Positions 45,068 through 62,851 are shown, numbered from the stretch's first letter. The stretch: DNA of 64,000 bases from Mycolicibacterium litorale (GCA_002007745.1 CP019882.1:992001-1056000), one strand, 5' to 3'. The notes: generated by a model from the sequence alone, not told the origin. Translations and numbers: made by a program.

Positions 45068-45972
45068 TGAACACGCTGACGGTGGATATCGGCGGCACCA
45101 AGATCGCAGCCGGCCTCGTCGACTCCGACGGGCGGCTGCGCTTCCAGACGCGCCAGCCCACCCCTAAGACCGATGACCCCGAGCAGGTATGGGCTGCTGC
45201 CCGCCGCACCATCGCCGACACCCTGGGGCAGGCCGGGGGCAGGGTCGACGGTGTCGGCATTTCCTCAGCCGGCCCCATCCACCTCGCCGACGGCACCATC
45301 AGCCCGGTCAACATCCCCGCCTGGCGTGGTTTCCCGATCCGCGAACGGGTAGCCGGCGTCGTCCCGGGTGCACGGGTGTGCCTCGGTGGCGACGGCCTCT
45401 GCATGGCGCTGGGCGAACACTGGCGCGGCGCCGGCCAAGGCGCCGGGTTCCTGCTGGGCATGGTGGTGTCCACCGGGATCGGCGGCGGACTGGTGCTCGA
45501 CGGCTCGCCGTACAGCGGGCGGACCGGGAATGCCGGCCATGTGGGTCACGTCGTCGTCGATTCCGACGGACCACCGTGCAGCTGCGGCGGCCGCGGTTGT
45601 GTCGAGGCGATAGCCAGCGGCCCGCACCTCGCGGCCTGGGCACGCGAGCAGGGCTGGGCCGGTGATGACGCCAAAGCGCTCGCCGAAGCCGCGGCAGCAG
45701 GGGACGAGATCGCGTCCCGGGCCTTCGACCGCGGCGCCCGCGCTATCGCGGCGATGATCGCTTCGGTGGGGGCGGTGTGTGACCTGGACCTGGTCATCGT
45801 CGGCGGCGGGGTGGCGAAGGCGGGCCCGATACTGTTCGAGCCGGTGCGCGCGGCGCTGCACAGTTATGCGGGCCTGGACTTCCTCACCGGCCTGCGCGTC
45901 GTCCCCGCCGAGCTGGGCGGCGAGGCGGGCTTGATCGGCGCGGCCGCACTCGTGCGGCGTGGGCCCGCTTGA
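45067..45972 (+). CDS. ROK-family sugar kinase
   Basis: The 301-residue protein starts at ATG 45067 with LTVDIGGTKIAAGLVDSDG (ATP phosphate loop), GNAGHVGHVVVD (substrate-binding, catalytic region) and the zinc motif CSCGGRGCVEA characteristic of ROK kinases. It matches Rv0650. Probable phosphorylation of glucose, mannose or a related hexose. Downstream of the mannosidase in one coupled operon, which fits salvage of released mannose (inference). Confidence 0.9.
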   Translation: MNTLTVDIGGTKIAAGLVDSDGRLRFQTRQPTPKTDDPEQVWAAARRTIADTLGQAGGRVDGVGISSAGPIHLADGTISPVNIPAWRGFPIRERVAGVVPGARVCLGGDGLCMALGEHWRGAGQGAGFLLGMVVSTGIGGGLVLDGSPYSGRTGNAGHVGHVVVDSDGPPCSCGGRGCVEAIASGPHLAAWAREQGWAGDDAKALAEAAAAGDEIASRAFDRGARAIAAMIASVGAVCDLDLVIVGGGVAKAGPILFEPVRAALHSYAGLDFLTGLRVVPAELGGEAGLIGAAALVRRGPA

Positions 45973-45973
45973 A

Positions 45974-46003
45974 TTAGGAGTTCGGGGGCAGCCACGCTAT
46001 CCT
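45974..46003 (+). promoter_or_regulatory. candidate promoter of the rplJ-rplL operon
   Basis: TTAGGA (45974-45979), 18-base spacer, TATCCT (45998-46003), just after the ROK kinase stop and ahead of the leader. Confidence 0.45.
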
Positions 46004-46009
46004 GGTCCG

Positions 46010-46220
46010 GTTCCACCGAAGACCGTCGGTCACCGATGAGCGCTTGCGCGAAGAGTAAGTAGCTCGCAGATCGGTTGAAGGTCCCGGATCTCCCGGGCGG
46101 CCCACGCAGGAGGACGAGGTACCAGTATTTCTGTGCGCCCCGACCTGTCCTGTGTCGGGGCGTTCGTGTTTTCCAGGGTCTTCGTGACGGTGGACGTCCA
46201 ACCATCACGAGGAGGCAAGC
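46010..46220 (+). ncRNA. ribosomal protein L10 leader (autoregulatory 5' UTR)
   Basis: About 210 untranslated bases precede rplJ, containing TTCCACCGAAGACCGTCGGT near the 5' end, the typical start of actinobacterial L10 leaders. A terminator-like hairpin CGCCCCGAC/GTCGGGGCG (46136-46144 with 46154-46162) is followed by a T-rich stretch. L10(L12)4 binding to this leader is known to repress rplJL in other bacteria. Exact ends are inferred from the promoter and start codon. Confidence 0.75.
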
Positions 46221-46760
46221 ATGGCCAAGGCTGACAAGGCCACCGCGGTCGCCGACATCGCCGAGAAGTTCAAGGAGGCGACGGCCACCGTCGTCACCGA
46301 GTACCGCGGCCTGACGGTGTCCAACCTTGCCGAGCTGCGCAGGTCATTGGGTAACGCGACGAGCTACACCGTCGCCAAGAACACCCTGGTGAAGCGTGCG
46401 GCGTCCGAAGCCGGTATCGAAGGTCTCGACGACCTGTTCGCCGGACCGACCGCCATCGCCTTCATCACCGGTGAGCCCGTCGACGCCGCCAAGGCGATCA
46501 AGAAGTTCGCCAAGGACAACAAGGCGCTCGTCATCAAGGGCGGCTACATGGACGGCCGCGCCTTGTCCGTCTCCGAGGTCGAGCGCATCGCCGATCTGGA
46601 GTCGCGCGAGGTCCTGCTGTCCAAGCTGGCCGGCGCTATGAAGGCCAAGCAGTCCCAGGCTGCCGCGCTGTTCGTGGCCCCCGCGTCCCAGGTCGCCCGC
46701 CTGGCCGCAGCTCTGCAAGAGAAGAAGGCCGGTTCGGAATCGTCCGAACCCGCCGCCTGA
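46221..46760 (+). CDS. rplJ: 50S ribosomal protein L10
   Basis: A 179-residue L10 with [40 protein letters not shown] and the C-terminal helix that binds L7/L12 dimers. GAGGAGG lies 6 bases upstream of the ATG. First gene of the stalk operon, preceded by its leader. Confidence 0.97.
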   Translation: MAKADKATAVADIAEKFKEATATVVTEYRGLTVSNLAELRRSLGNATSYTVAKNTLVKRAASEAGIEGLDDLFAGPTAIAFITGEPVDAAKAIKKFAKDNKALVIKGGYMDGRALSVSEVERIADLESREVLLSKLAGAMKAKQSQAAALFVAPASQVARLAAALQEKKAGSESSEPAA

Positions 46761-46795
46761 CAAACCACCACCCCATACAGAGATAAGGAATCACC

Positions 46796-47188
<393 letters not shown>

Positions 47189-47202
47189 TTCGTTCGTCAA
47201 CG

Positions 47203-47241
47203 AAATCCCCCGTGAGCCCAGGAGGGCTCGCGGGGGATTTT
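47203..47241 (+). terminator. rho-independent terminator of rplJL
   Basis: A 17-bp stem (47203-47219 with 47224-47240, one G-U pair), loop AGGA, followed by TTTTT. It lies 14 bases after the rplL stop and is the clearest intrinsic terminator in the window. Confidence 0.95.
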
Positions 47242-47392
47242 TCGTACAGCCGGCAATCGATCGACGAGACGCCCGAAGCGTCGATCACAGGTCGGTACAC
47301 AAACTCAGTGGCACAAATCGCCGTGCGCTACAGTGACTCAAACCACAGGCCATCGAGGCGGTGGTTGACCGGTGTGGGCGGAAGGATCTCGC

Positions 47393-48439
47393 GTGGGTAT
47401 TGCTATTCAGGTCGAGGGGCTGACCAAGTCGTTTGGATCCCAGCGAATCTGGGAGGACGTCACCCTCGACATCCCCGCCGGTGAGGTCAGCGTGCTGCTC
47501 GGTCCGTCCGGTACCGGTAAGTCGGTGTTCCTCAAGTCGCTGATCGGGCTGCTGCGCCCCGAGCGGGGCAAGATCATCGTCGACGGCACCGACATCATTC
47601 AGTGCTCAGCCAAGGAGCTCTACGAGATCCGCACCCTGTTCGGCGTCATGTTCCAGGACGGTGCGCTGTTCGGCTCGATGAACCTGTACGACAACACCGC
47701 TTTCCCGTTGCGTGAGCACACCAAGAAGAAGGAAAGCGAGATCCGCCAGATCGTCATGGAGAAGCTCGACATGGTCGGGCTCGGCGGTGATGAGAACAAG
47801 TTTCCGGGTGAGATTTCCGGCGGTATGAAGAAGCGCGCCGGGCTGGCCCGCTCCCTGGTGCTCGACCCGAAGATCATCCTCTGCGACGAGCCGGACTCCG
47901 GCCTGGACCCGGTGCGCACGGCCTACCTGAGCCAGCTGCTGATCGACATCAATGCCCAGATCGACGCGACGATTCTGATCGTGACGCACAACATCAACAT
48001 CGCCCGCACCGTGCCCGACAACATGGGCATGCTGTTCCGCAAGCACCTGGTGATGTTCGGCCCGCGTGAAGTCCTGTTGACCTCCGATGAGCCGGTGGTC
48101 AAGCAATTCCTCAACGGTCGCCGCCTCGGTCCGATCGGCATGTCGGAGGAGAAGGACGAATCGACGATGGCCGAGGAACAGGCCATGGCCGATGCCGGCC
48201 ACCACGACGGCGGGGTGGAAGAGATCGAGGGTGTTCCGCCGCAGATCCAGGCCACCCCCGGCTTGCCTGAGCGCAAAGCCGTCGGTCGCCGCCAGGCGCG
48301 GGTGCGCCAGATCCTGCACAGCCTGCCCCCGGCCGCGCAGAAGGCCATCCTCGACGACCTCGAGGGCACCCATCAGCTGCCGACACACGAGTTCGCCGGC
48401 GAGCCCGCACACGTCGCGCACGACGACGGTCACAACTGA
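47393..48439 (+). CDS. mkl: ABC transporter ATPase Mkl/MceG
   Basis: GTG 47393 with GGAAGG upstream gives a 348-residue ATPase: LGPSGTGKSVFLKSL (Walker A), SGGMKKRAGLARSL (signature), ILCDEPDSGLDPVRT (Walker B) and a conserved H-loop. The C-terminal extension after residue 250 (QATPGLPERKAVGRRQARV) is typical of MceG, the ATPase energising Mce lipid importers in actinobacteria. Same location as Rv0655. An in-frame GTG at 47372 is a weaker start. Confidence 0.92.
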   Translation: MGIAIQVEGLTKSFGSQRIWEDVTLDIPAGEVSVLLGPSGTGKSVFLKSLIGLLRPERGKIIVDGTDIIQCSAKELYEIRTLFGVMFQDGALFGSMNLYDNTAFPLREHTKKKESEIRQIVMEKLDMVGLGGDENKFPGEISGGMKKRAGLARSLVLDPKIILCDEPDSGLDPVRTAYLSQLLIDINAQIDATILIVTHNINIARTVPDNMGMLFRKHLVMFGPREVLLTSDEPVVKQFLNGRRLGPIGMSEEKDESTMAEEQAMADAGHHDGGVEEIEGVPPQIQATPGLPERKAVGRRQARVRQILHSLPPAAQKAILDDLEGTHQLPTHEFAGEPAHVAHDDGHN

Positions 48440-48561
48440 CCGACCGGCTGTTGCTCTGACGAAACGGTGACGCCGCTGCCCGGTTAATCGGGTTTTGCGG
48501 ACGGCCGAACCGTTGGGTGGTTACGTTTTCCCGAACGTCAACATCGGGGAGGCGGGTCGCA

Positions 48562-51500
48562 ATGACGCAACGGCAGGTGTTGTTGGGTGCCGGCGCTATC
48601 GCCATCGGGTTGGGTGCGGCGGTGTTGGCCGGCGCAGGCGTGGCCGCCGCCGACGAAGGCGGGGGCCAGACCCACGCGGCGGCGACCAAGGAGCGCGGGA
48701 GCGCGCAATCGCCGCGGCCCAAAGCCGACCGTCCGAAACTGGCCGCCCGACGCTCGTCCGACGGTACGACCAGGAATTCCGCCGCTCTCGCGCGCGCCCC
48801 GCAGCCAGCCGCCGAGTCAACGCCGGTGGCCAGCGCAGTGAAGTCGGCGCGGCGGCCCGTCGTGCCCGCGGCCCGGCGAGCGCGAATCGACCCCGCGACG
48901 GACCCGGCCGCGACCGCGGCCACGGCACTGGCGGCCACCACGATGCTCAACCTGCTTTCGGGCCTGGGCGGACAGCCCCGCGCGGCCGCAGCCGTCGACG
49001 AGCCGGAGGTCTCGGCCGCCGCCACCACCACGCCTACCCTGCCGGTCGCGCCGACCAATGGGGTGACCGGAGTCGTGGTCGGGCAGTCCAGGCTGACCAT
49101 TCCGGGTGCCTTCATCGGCGACACCGTCGCGGCCGATTGGTACTTCCCGACTCAGGCCGACGGCACCGTGCAGGCCAACGGCGTCATCTGGCTGCAGCAC
49201 GGCTTCGCAGCCACCAACACCTTCTACTCGGCGCTGGCCCAGGACCTGGCCAAGTCCACCAACAGCATCGTGGTGGCGCCGACGCTGTCGTCGATCCCGT
49301 TCACATTCTCGGGTGGTTGCCTGACCTGCGCGTCCACCGAACAAGCTGCCGCGGCCATGTTCGAGGACCCCACTCGCGCCGCGTTGACCGACAGCGCGCT
49401 GGCCGCCGGTTACACCGGCGAGGCATTGCCGACCCGCTTCGTTCTGGCCGGGCATTCTGCGGGGGGTGGCTTCGCGACGGCGGTGGGAGCGGACTTCCTG
49501 GCCGACAGTCCGGATGCTCAGGACGCCAACCTGCTCGGCGTGGTGATGTTCGACGGCGTCTCCAACGGTGCCTTTGACGGCACCTTCGTCCAAGAGGTCC
49601 AGGCCCTCGGAGCGGCGGGTAAGCCGATCTACCAGATCGCCGCGCCGGCACAGTCCTGGAACCTGTTCGGGGCCACCACCAACATCTTGGCGTCCACCCT
49701 GGCCGGCACGTTCGTCGGCGTCGTCCTTCAGGACGGGTCCCACGTGGACTCCCTGCTTGGCAGTAATCCGTTGGTCGACTTCGCAGCTCAGCTGGTCACC
49801 CGGCGCGTGCCGGCAGGCAACACCGCCGCCACCTACACGCTGAGCACCGGCTGGATCAACGACATGTATGTCGGCGCCACTCCGGACGCGCCCCAATACG
49901 GTCTCTACGCCGCATCGAACCAACAGATCATCATGGGTCCCACCGCCGCCGTAGGCCTGCCGGCAGCGCAGGCCAACCAGCTGTCCTTCGGTGACACGAT
50001 CATCAAGGGTGTCATCGACGCGGTCGGTGGCCTATTCGGATTCCAGCTGCCCGCACCGGTCAACAGCGGTGACAACGGACTCGATCCGGACAGCCCGGTG
50101 GCTCAGGTCGGCAATGGTGTCACCGGTGTCAGGACCGGCTCGGCCGTTCTCGACATCCCTTGCGGCCCCAACGGTTACGCCGCCCCCGCCCACTGGTACT
50201 TCCCGACCCAGGCCGACGGCACCGTGCAGGCGAACGGTGTCATCTGGCTGCAGCACGGCTTCCTCGGCTTCGATCCCTGGTATTCCGACATGGCCCAGCA
50301 GCTGGCCCAGCAGACCAACAGCATCGTCGTCGCGCCCACCATCTTCTGGTTCGACACCCCGTTCTGCCCGGGCTGCTACCTCGGCGGAGCGGATATGCGG
50401 CAAGCCGTTGCGCAGATGTTCCAAGGCAGCCGCTCGGCGCTGAACATCAGCGCCAACGCGGCCGGTCTGCAGGGCACGTTGCCGGACAAGTTCCTGCTTA
50501 CCGGGCACTCCGCCGGAGGCAACTTCGCCACCGCGGTCGGGGCGTTGATCACCCAGACCGATCAGGTCGACAACCTGCTGGGTGTCGTGATGTTCGACGG
50601 TGTCTCCCGTGACCCGCTGTTCACCGAGTCGCTGACCGCGCTCGACGCGGCGGGTATCCCGGACTACCAGATCGCCGCACCGCCGCAATCGTGGAACGCC
50701 TACGGCGTCGCCACCGACTTGATGTACGCCTTCTACGGTCCCGATCGGTTCTACGGCGTCCAGATCGACAACGGCTCGCATACCGACGTCATCGAAGGCG
50801 ACAGCCTGTTCGCCTGGCTGGGCGCGATCGCGAGCTCACTGATCGTCAAGCCGTCACCCCCGGGAGCCAAGGAGGCCGTACGCACGTTGGCCGCCGGCTG
50901 GATCAACGACATCTACGCCGGTAAGGGGCCCACCGATCCGGTGTACGGCGTCTACGGCAGTCCCAATGACGGCACCTACGTCGCCAACCAGCCGATCGTC
51001 CTGGGTCAGGCGGGGGCCACCACACTGCCCGCGCCGCCGCCGGTGACCGTTGACCCCGCCCTCCCGCCGGACCAGAACTACCTGGGCACCTGGTACGAAC
51101 AGGGCAGCGTCCGGCAGTTCTTCTCGATTGGCCTGGTCAACACCAAGGCCCAGTACAGCCTCAACCCCGATGGCACCATCCGGGTGGAGAATTCGGGCAA
51201 CTACTTCGGTCCGGGCGGCCCGGCGGTGAGCATCGTCGGTTCGGCGGTACCGCTCAACGCGTTCAACACCCGACTCAACGTCGGCTTCTTCTTCGGTACG
51301 CCCGCGGCCAGCGGCGCGGGCAACTACTGGATCCTCGACTATGCCGACGACTACAGCTGGGCGATCGTCAGTGACCCGTCCGGCTACAGCGGCTTCATCC
51401 TGACCCGGCAGCAGAGCATCAGCGATGCGCAGTATCAGGAGTTGGTCAACCGGGCCAGGCAACTGGGCGTGTGGGGCGCGATCCTGCGGACCAGCCAGTA

Positions 51501-51564
51501 CCCGACGGCCGACGCGGCGGCGCTGCCCGGTCCCGCCGACGTGCCGGCGAGCGTCGCCCTCTGA
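48562..51564 (+). CDS. secreted protein with two alpha/beta-hydrolase domains and a C-terminal lipocalin
   Basis: The 1000-residue protein starts at ATG 48562 (GGGGAGGCGGG upstream). A signal peptide (LLGAGAIAIGLGAAVLAGAG, AAA cut site) is followed by a 120-residue basic/Ala-rich linker. Two homologous hydrolase domains follow: domain 1 about residues 160-480 (GHSAGG, Ser299; QDGSHVD) and domain 2 about 510-825 (GHSAGG, Ser650; DNGSHTD). Both share WYFPTQADGTVQANGVIWLQ, pointing to tandem duplication. A lipocalin domain starts near Asn839 (NYLGTWYEQGS) and ends in LDYADDYSWAIVSDPSGYSG. Combining esterase-like domains with a lipid-carrier fold suggests release and binding of an envelope lipid; this is inference. 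Confidence 0.88.
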   Translation: MTQRQVLLGAGAIAIGLGAAVLAGAGVAAADEGGGQTHAAATKERGSAQSPRPKADRPKLAARRSSDGTTRNSAALARAPQPAAESTPVASAVKSARRPVVPAARRARIDPATDPAATAATALAATTMLNLLSGLGGQPRAAAAVDEPEVSAAATTTPTLPVAPTNGVTGVVVGQSRLTIPGAFIGDTVAADWYFPTQADGTVQANGVIWLQHGFAATNTFYSALAQDLAKSTNSIVVAPTLSSIPFTFSGGCLTCASTEQAAAAMFEDPTRAALTDSALAAGYTGEALPTRFVLAGHSAGGGFATAVGADFLADSPDAQDANLLGVVMFDGVSNGAFDGTFVQEVQALGAAGKPIYQIAAPAQSWNLFGATTNILASTLAGTFVGVVLQDGSHVDSLLGSNPLVDFAAQLVTRRVPAGNTAATYTLSTGWINDMYVGATPDAPQYGLYAASNQQIIMGPTAAVGLPAAQANQLSFGDTIIKGVIDAVGGLFGFQLPAPVNSGDNGLDPDSPVAQVGNGVTGVRTGSAVLDIPCGPNGYAAPAHWYFPTQADGTVQANGVIWLQHGFLGFDPWYSDMAQQLAQQTNSIVVAPTIFWFDTPFCPGCYLGGADMRQAVAQMFQGSRSALNISANAAGLQGTLPDKFLLTGHSAGGNFATAVGALITQTDQVDNLLGVVMFDGVSRDPLFTESLTALDAAGIPDYQIAAPPQSWNAYGVATDLMYAFYGPDRFYGVQIDNGSHTDVIEGDSLFAWLGAIASSLIVKPSPPGAKEAVRTLAAGWINDIYAGKGPTDPVYGVYGSPNDGTYVANQPIVLGQAGATTLPAPPPVTVDPALPPDQNYLGTWYEQGSVRQFFSIGLVNTKAQYSLNPDGTIRVENSGNYFGPGGPAVSIVGSAVPLNAFNTRLNVGFFFGTPAASGAGNYWILDYADDYSWAIVSDPSGYSGFILTRQQSISDAQYQELVNRARQLGVWGAILRTSQYPTADAAALPGPADVPASVAL

Positions 51565-55432
<3,868 letters not shown>

Positions 55433-55467
55433 TCGCGGCGGAGCCGCGGCGCTGAATATTTATCTAG

Positions 55468-59448
<3,981 letters not shown>

Positions 59449-59460
59449 CCCTCTCTGCGC

Positions 59461-59511
59461 GAGCAGACGCGAAGGCCCCCGCACGCACGGCGTGTCGGGG
59501 GCTTTGGCGTC
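59461..59511 (+). terminator. rpoC terminator / palindromic repeat copy 1
   Basis: Begins GAGCAGACGC; arms GCCCCCG and CGGGGGC with outer GACGC/GCGTC form a hairpin followed by a short T-containing run. It closes rpoBC. A related, degenerate copy ends the next gene at 60454-60500. Confidence 0.75.
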
Positions 59512-59573
59512 TTGTCGCCAGTTATCCCCAGCCGTGAATTGGCAACTCTTAGGCCAACTTGCAGCATCGCGGC

Positions 59574-60455
59574 ATGTTCATCAACGAGCTGTTTGCCGCC
59601 AACGGCGGGCTTGCGACGACCGGTCAACTGCTCAGCGTGATGTCGCGTAAGTCGCTGGCCGCCCACGTCAGGGCGGGCGCACTCGTCCGGGTTTGGCACG
59701 GCGTCTATGCGCTGTCCGAACCTGACACCGTCACCCGCCTGCGCGCACTTGACCTCATGACGGGCTAGAAGATGGTCGCCTGCATGAGCACCGCAGCCAG
59801 CTTCTACGGCTTCGATACCGAAAGGGACAAGCGGATCCACGTGCTCGATCCGGGCGTTCGGGTGCGGCCGGCGGCGGGTTTGATGGTGCACCAGCGGATA
59901 GGCGCGCCATTGCGGCGCATACATGGGCGGCTCGTCACCGCGCCGGCGTGGACTGCCATCGAGACCGCGCGGTCGCTACGGCGTCCTCGAGCTCTCGCGG
60001 TTCTTGATGCAGCCGCGCGAAGTGCTACCTGCGCATCGGCAGAGTTGGGGGCTGCGGTGCATGAGCAGCAGGGCCGTCGCGGGATCGTCAAGGTCCGGGA
60101 ATTGCTGCCGTACGTCGACGCGCGTGCCGAGTCGGCGATGGAAAGTGAAGCGCGACTGGTATTCATCGATGGTGGCATTCCGCCATCGACACTTCAGCAC
60201 GAGATCGTCGATCGCTGTGGTGACCTGTGGCGGGTCGACTGCGCGTGGGCCGAGGCGATGGTCGCCGCGGAATACGACAGCATGGAGTGGCACGCCAATC
60301 CGACAGCCTGGAAGCGCGACCGCATCAAGACGGCGAGAGTCCAGGAGATGGGTTGGACCTTGGTCCGCTTCGTCGTCGACGATGTGCGACGGTATCCGGG
60401 CCAGCTGGTCGAGCGGGTGGCCACCTGCATAGACGCCGTTCGCATCGCGGGCTGA
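59574..60455 (+). pseudogene. AbiEi-antitoxin/DUF559-type protein with in-frame TAG
   Basis: From ATG 59574 the frame gives an AbiEi-like winged-helix start (LFAANGGLATTGQLLSVMSR, then VRVWHGVYALSEPD), hits TAG at 59766-59768, and continues in the same frame through MSTAASFYGFDTERDKRIHV. It ends in a DUF559/PD-(D/E)XK-like C-terminus: ESAMESEARLVFIDGGIP and VAAEYDSMEWHANPTAWKRD. GAG to TAG is the simplest change. The intact protein would be about 293 residues. Members are common in mycobacteria and of uncertain role; an endonuclease-like activity is inferred from fold only. Confidence 0.78.
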
Positions 60456-60500
60456 GCAGACGCAAAGGACTCCGCATGCGCGGCGTGTCGGGGACTTTTG
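60454..60500 (+). repeat. palindromic repeat copy 2
   Basis: GAGCAGACGC, then a degenerate stem ending CGGCGTGTCGGGGACTTTT. It overlaps the stop codon of the DUF559-type gene and closely resembles the element after rpoC at 59461-59511, so the gene is bracketed by two copies. Confidence 0.7.
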
Positions 60501-60557
60501 TGGCTGTTCGCGGCTGAAACGCGATGAATTAGGCCGGCCGCCGGGGTCTAAACGCCT

Positions 60558-61202
60558 ATGACCCAACTGCTCAGAGTCCACAACTTCATGCTGTCGCGCG
60601 ACGGGTTCGGTGCCGGGCTGAACCAATGTCTGGAGCGTCCCTTCGGCGATGCCGACCAACCCGCGCTGTTCGCGTGGGTCGGCGTGACGGCCAGTTGGGT
60701 GGGGCGCCGCGATCCGGGCGGCACCCGCGGCCTCGACGACTACTTCACCCGCGACTTCACCAACAACATCGGCGCGGAGATCATGGGCCGCAATAAGTTC
60801 AGCCCCTATCGCGGCCCCTGGGAAGACCATCCCGAGTGGCAGGGGTGGTGGGGCGACGAGCCACCGTTTCACACCCCGGTGTTCGTCATGACCCACCACC
60901 AGCGGTCACCGCTGACACTGTCGGACACCACTTTCCACTTTGTCTCCGGTGACCCGGCCAGTGTGCTGGAGCAGGCGAAGGCGGCGGCCGGTGGAAAGGA
61001 CGTCCGCCTCGGCGGCGGTGCGAGCACCGTCCGGCAATTCCTGGACGCAGGCCTGGTCGACACTCTGCACATCGCGGTCGCTGACGTGGAGATCGGCGCC
61101 GGATCGCGGTTGTGGGAGTCACCCGACGACCTCGACGACCGGTTCCATCACGAGGTCGTGCCCAGCACCAGTGGGGTCACCCACCACCTGTTCTGGCGGT
61201 GA
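60558..61202 (+). CDS. dihydrofolate reductase/RibD C-terminal-domain family protein
   Basis: The 214-residue protein has the RibD-C fold: LRVHNFMLSRDGF, NNIGAEIMGRNKF, PVFVMTHHQRSPL, KDVRLGGGASTVRQFLDAGL (NADPH site) and a C-terminal VTHHLFWR strand. Stand-alone members are putative NADPH-dependent reductases with unknown substrate. Confidence 0.87.
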   Translation: MTQLLRVHNFMLSRDGFGAGLNQCLERPFGDADQPALFAWVGVTASWVGRRDPGGTRGLDDYFTRDFTNNIGAEIMGRNKFSPYRGPWEDHPEWQGWWGDEPPFHTPVFVMTHHQRSPLTLSDTTFHFVSGDPASVLEQAKAAAGGKDVRLGGGASTVRQFLDAGLVDTLHIAVADVEIGAGSRLWESPDDLDDRFHHEVVPSTSGVTHHLFWR

Positions 61203-61244
61203 CGACCGCTCGCCGCGGCGGGTGAGCGCGCCTAAACTGGCCAG

Positions 61245-61997
61245 GTGCTCATCGGTTCTCATGTCCATACCGACGATCCACTGGCGGCAGCGGCGGCCGA
61301 CGGCGCCGAGGTGGTGCAGTTCTTCCTGGGTAATCCGCAGAGCTGGAAGAAACCCACGCCGCGCGAGGACGCCGAGACGCTCAAAGCGTCGCCCATCCCG
61401 CTGTATGTGCACGCGCCGTACCTGATCAACGTGGCGTCGGCCAATAACCGGGTGCGGATTCCGTCGCGCAAGATCCTGCAGGACACCTGCGACGCCGCGG
61501 CCGACATCGGTGCCACGGCGGTGATCGTGCACGGCGGGCATGCCGATGACAACGACATGGAGGCCGGTTTCGAACGCTGGGCCAAAGCGCTGGCACAGCT
61601 GCAGACCGATGTTCCGGTCTATCTGGAGAACACCGCAGGCGGTGACCACGCGATGGCGCGCCACTTCGACACGATCGCGCGACTGTGGGAGCGCATCGCC
61701 GACACCGGCATCGGGTTCTGCCTCGACACCTGCCATGCCTGGGCGGCCGGCGAGGAGCTCATCGACGCCGTGGCGCGCATCAAGGCCATCACCGGACGCA
61801 TCGATTTGGTGCACTGCAACGACTCGCGGGACGCGAAGGGCTCCGGCGCCGACCGGCACGCCAACTTCGGTGCCGGACAGATCGATCCGCAACTGCTGGT
61901 GGCCGTGGTCGGGGCCGCCGACGCCCCGGTGATCTGCGAGACGGCCGACGAGGGCCGCAAGGACGACATCGCGTTTCTCCGCGAGCACCTGGCCTGA
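61245..61997 (+). CDS. nfo: endonuclease IV (AP endonuclease)
   Basis: The 250-residue protein has the TIM-barrel zinc sites [56 protein letters not shown] and [12 protein letters not shown]. It repairs abasic sites. Matches Rv0670 (end) in place and length. GTG start at 61245. Confidence 0.95.
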   Translation: MLIGSHVHTDDPLAAAAADGAEVVQFFLGNPQSWKKPTPREDAETLKASPIPLYVHAPYLINVASANNRVRIPSRKILQDTCDAAADIGATAVIVHGGHADDNDMEAGFERWAKALAQLQTDVPVYLENTAGGDHAMARHFDTIARLWERIADTGIGFCLDTCHAWAAGEELIDAVARIKAITGRIDLVHCNDSRDAKGSGADRHANFGAGQIDPQLLVAVVGAADAPVICETADEGRKDDIAFLREHLA

Positions 61998-61999
61998 CG

Positions 62000-62842
62000 A
62001 TGCGGGCCCGCGTGGTCGCGCTCCTGGCGGTTCTGTTGTTCGTATCAGCCTGTGCGGCACCGGGATCCGCCTCACCCGCGCCGTTCACGCCGGGCGCCAG
62101 TGTGCACACGATCAGCGTCGGCGGCATCGACCGCGAGTATCGGCTCTATCTTCCGGCCGGCCTGCCGCCCGCGGCTCCGCTGGTCGTCATGCTGCACGGC
62201 GGGTTCGGCAGCGCCGCCCAAGCCGAGCGGACCTACGGGTGGAACCAGTTGGCCGATTCGGCCAAGTTCGCGGTGGCCTATCCCGACGGCCTGGGCCGGG
62301 CCTGGAACGCCGGTGGTGGGTGCTGCGGGCAGCCGGCCCGGGATGGGATCGACGATGTCGGTTTCATCACCGCCGCTGTCCGTGACATCGCCGGCAACGT
62401 CGGCATCGACCCATCCCGCATCTTCGCCACCGGCATCAGCAACGGCGGCATGATGGCTTATGCATTGGCGTGTAACAGCGCGATCTTCGCGGCCATCGGC
62501 CCGGATTCGGCGACGCAGCTCGGCAGCTGTCCGGCGCCGCGGCCGATGTCGGTGTTACATATCCACGGCACCGCCGACCGGTTGATCCGCTATGACGGGC
62601 AACCCGGGACCGGGGTGGCGCACATCGATGGTCCGCCGGTGCCTGAGCTCAACGCGTTCTGGCGCGGTGTCGATGGGTGTGACGCGCCTGCGACAACGGT
62701 CGCGGGCAATGTGACGACCTCAGTGGCAACCTGTCCGGGCGGTCGCAGCGTAGAGCTCGTCACGGTGGCCGGTGGCGGCCACGAATGGCCCTCGTTCGCC
62801 ACCCAGACGTTGTGGGATTTCTTCGCCGCCCATCCGGGGTGA
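62000..62842 (+). CDS. lpqP: lipoprotein esterase, LpqP-like (PHB-depolymerase/feruloyl-esterase family)
   Basis: The 280-residue protein starts at ATG 62000, 2 bases after the nfo stop. Lipobox VSAC with lipidated Cys18; MLHGGFGSAAQAERTYGWNQ, nucleophile elbow GISNGGMMAY, HIHGTADRLI (Asp) and GGGHEWPS (His). Membrane-anchored on the outer face; substrate unknown. Same position as Rv0671. Confidence 0.9.
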   Translation: MRARVVALLAVLLFVSACAAPGSASPAPFTPGASVHTISVGGIDREYRLYLPAGLPPAAPLVVMLHGGFGSAAQAERTYGWNQLADSAKFAVAYPDGLGRAWNAGGGCCGQPARDGIDDVGFITAAVRDIAGNVGIDPSRIFATGISNGGMMAYALACNSAIFAAIGPDSATQLGSCPAPRPMSVLHIHGTADRLIRYDGQPGTGVAHIDGPPVPELNAFWRGVDGCDAPATTVAGNVTTSVATCPGGRSVELVTVAGGGHEWPSFATQTLWDFFAAHPG

Positions 62843-62851
62843 TCGCCGGCT

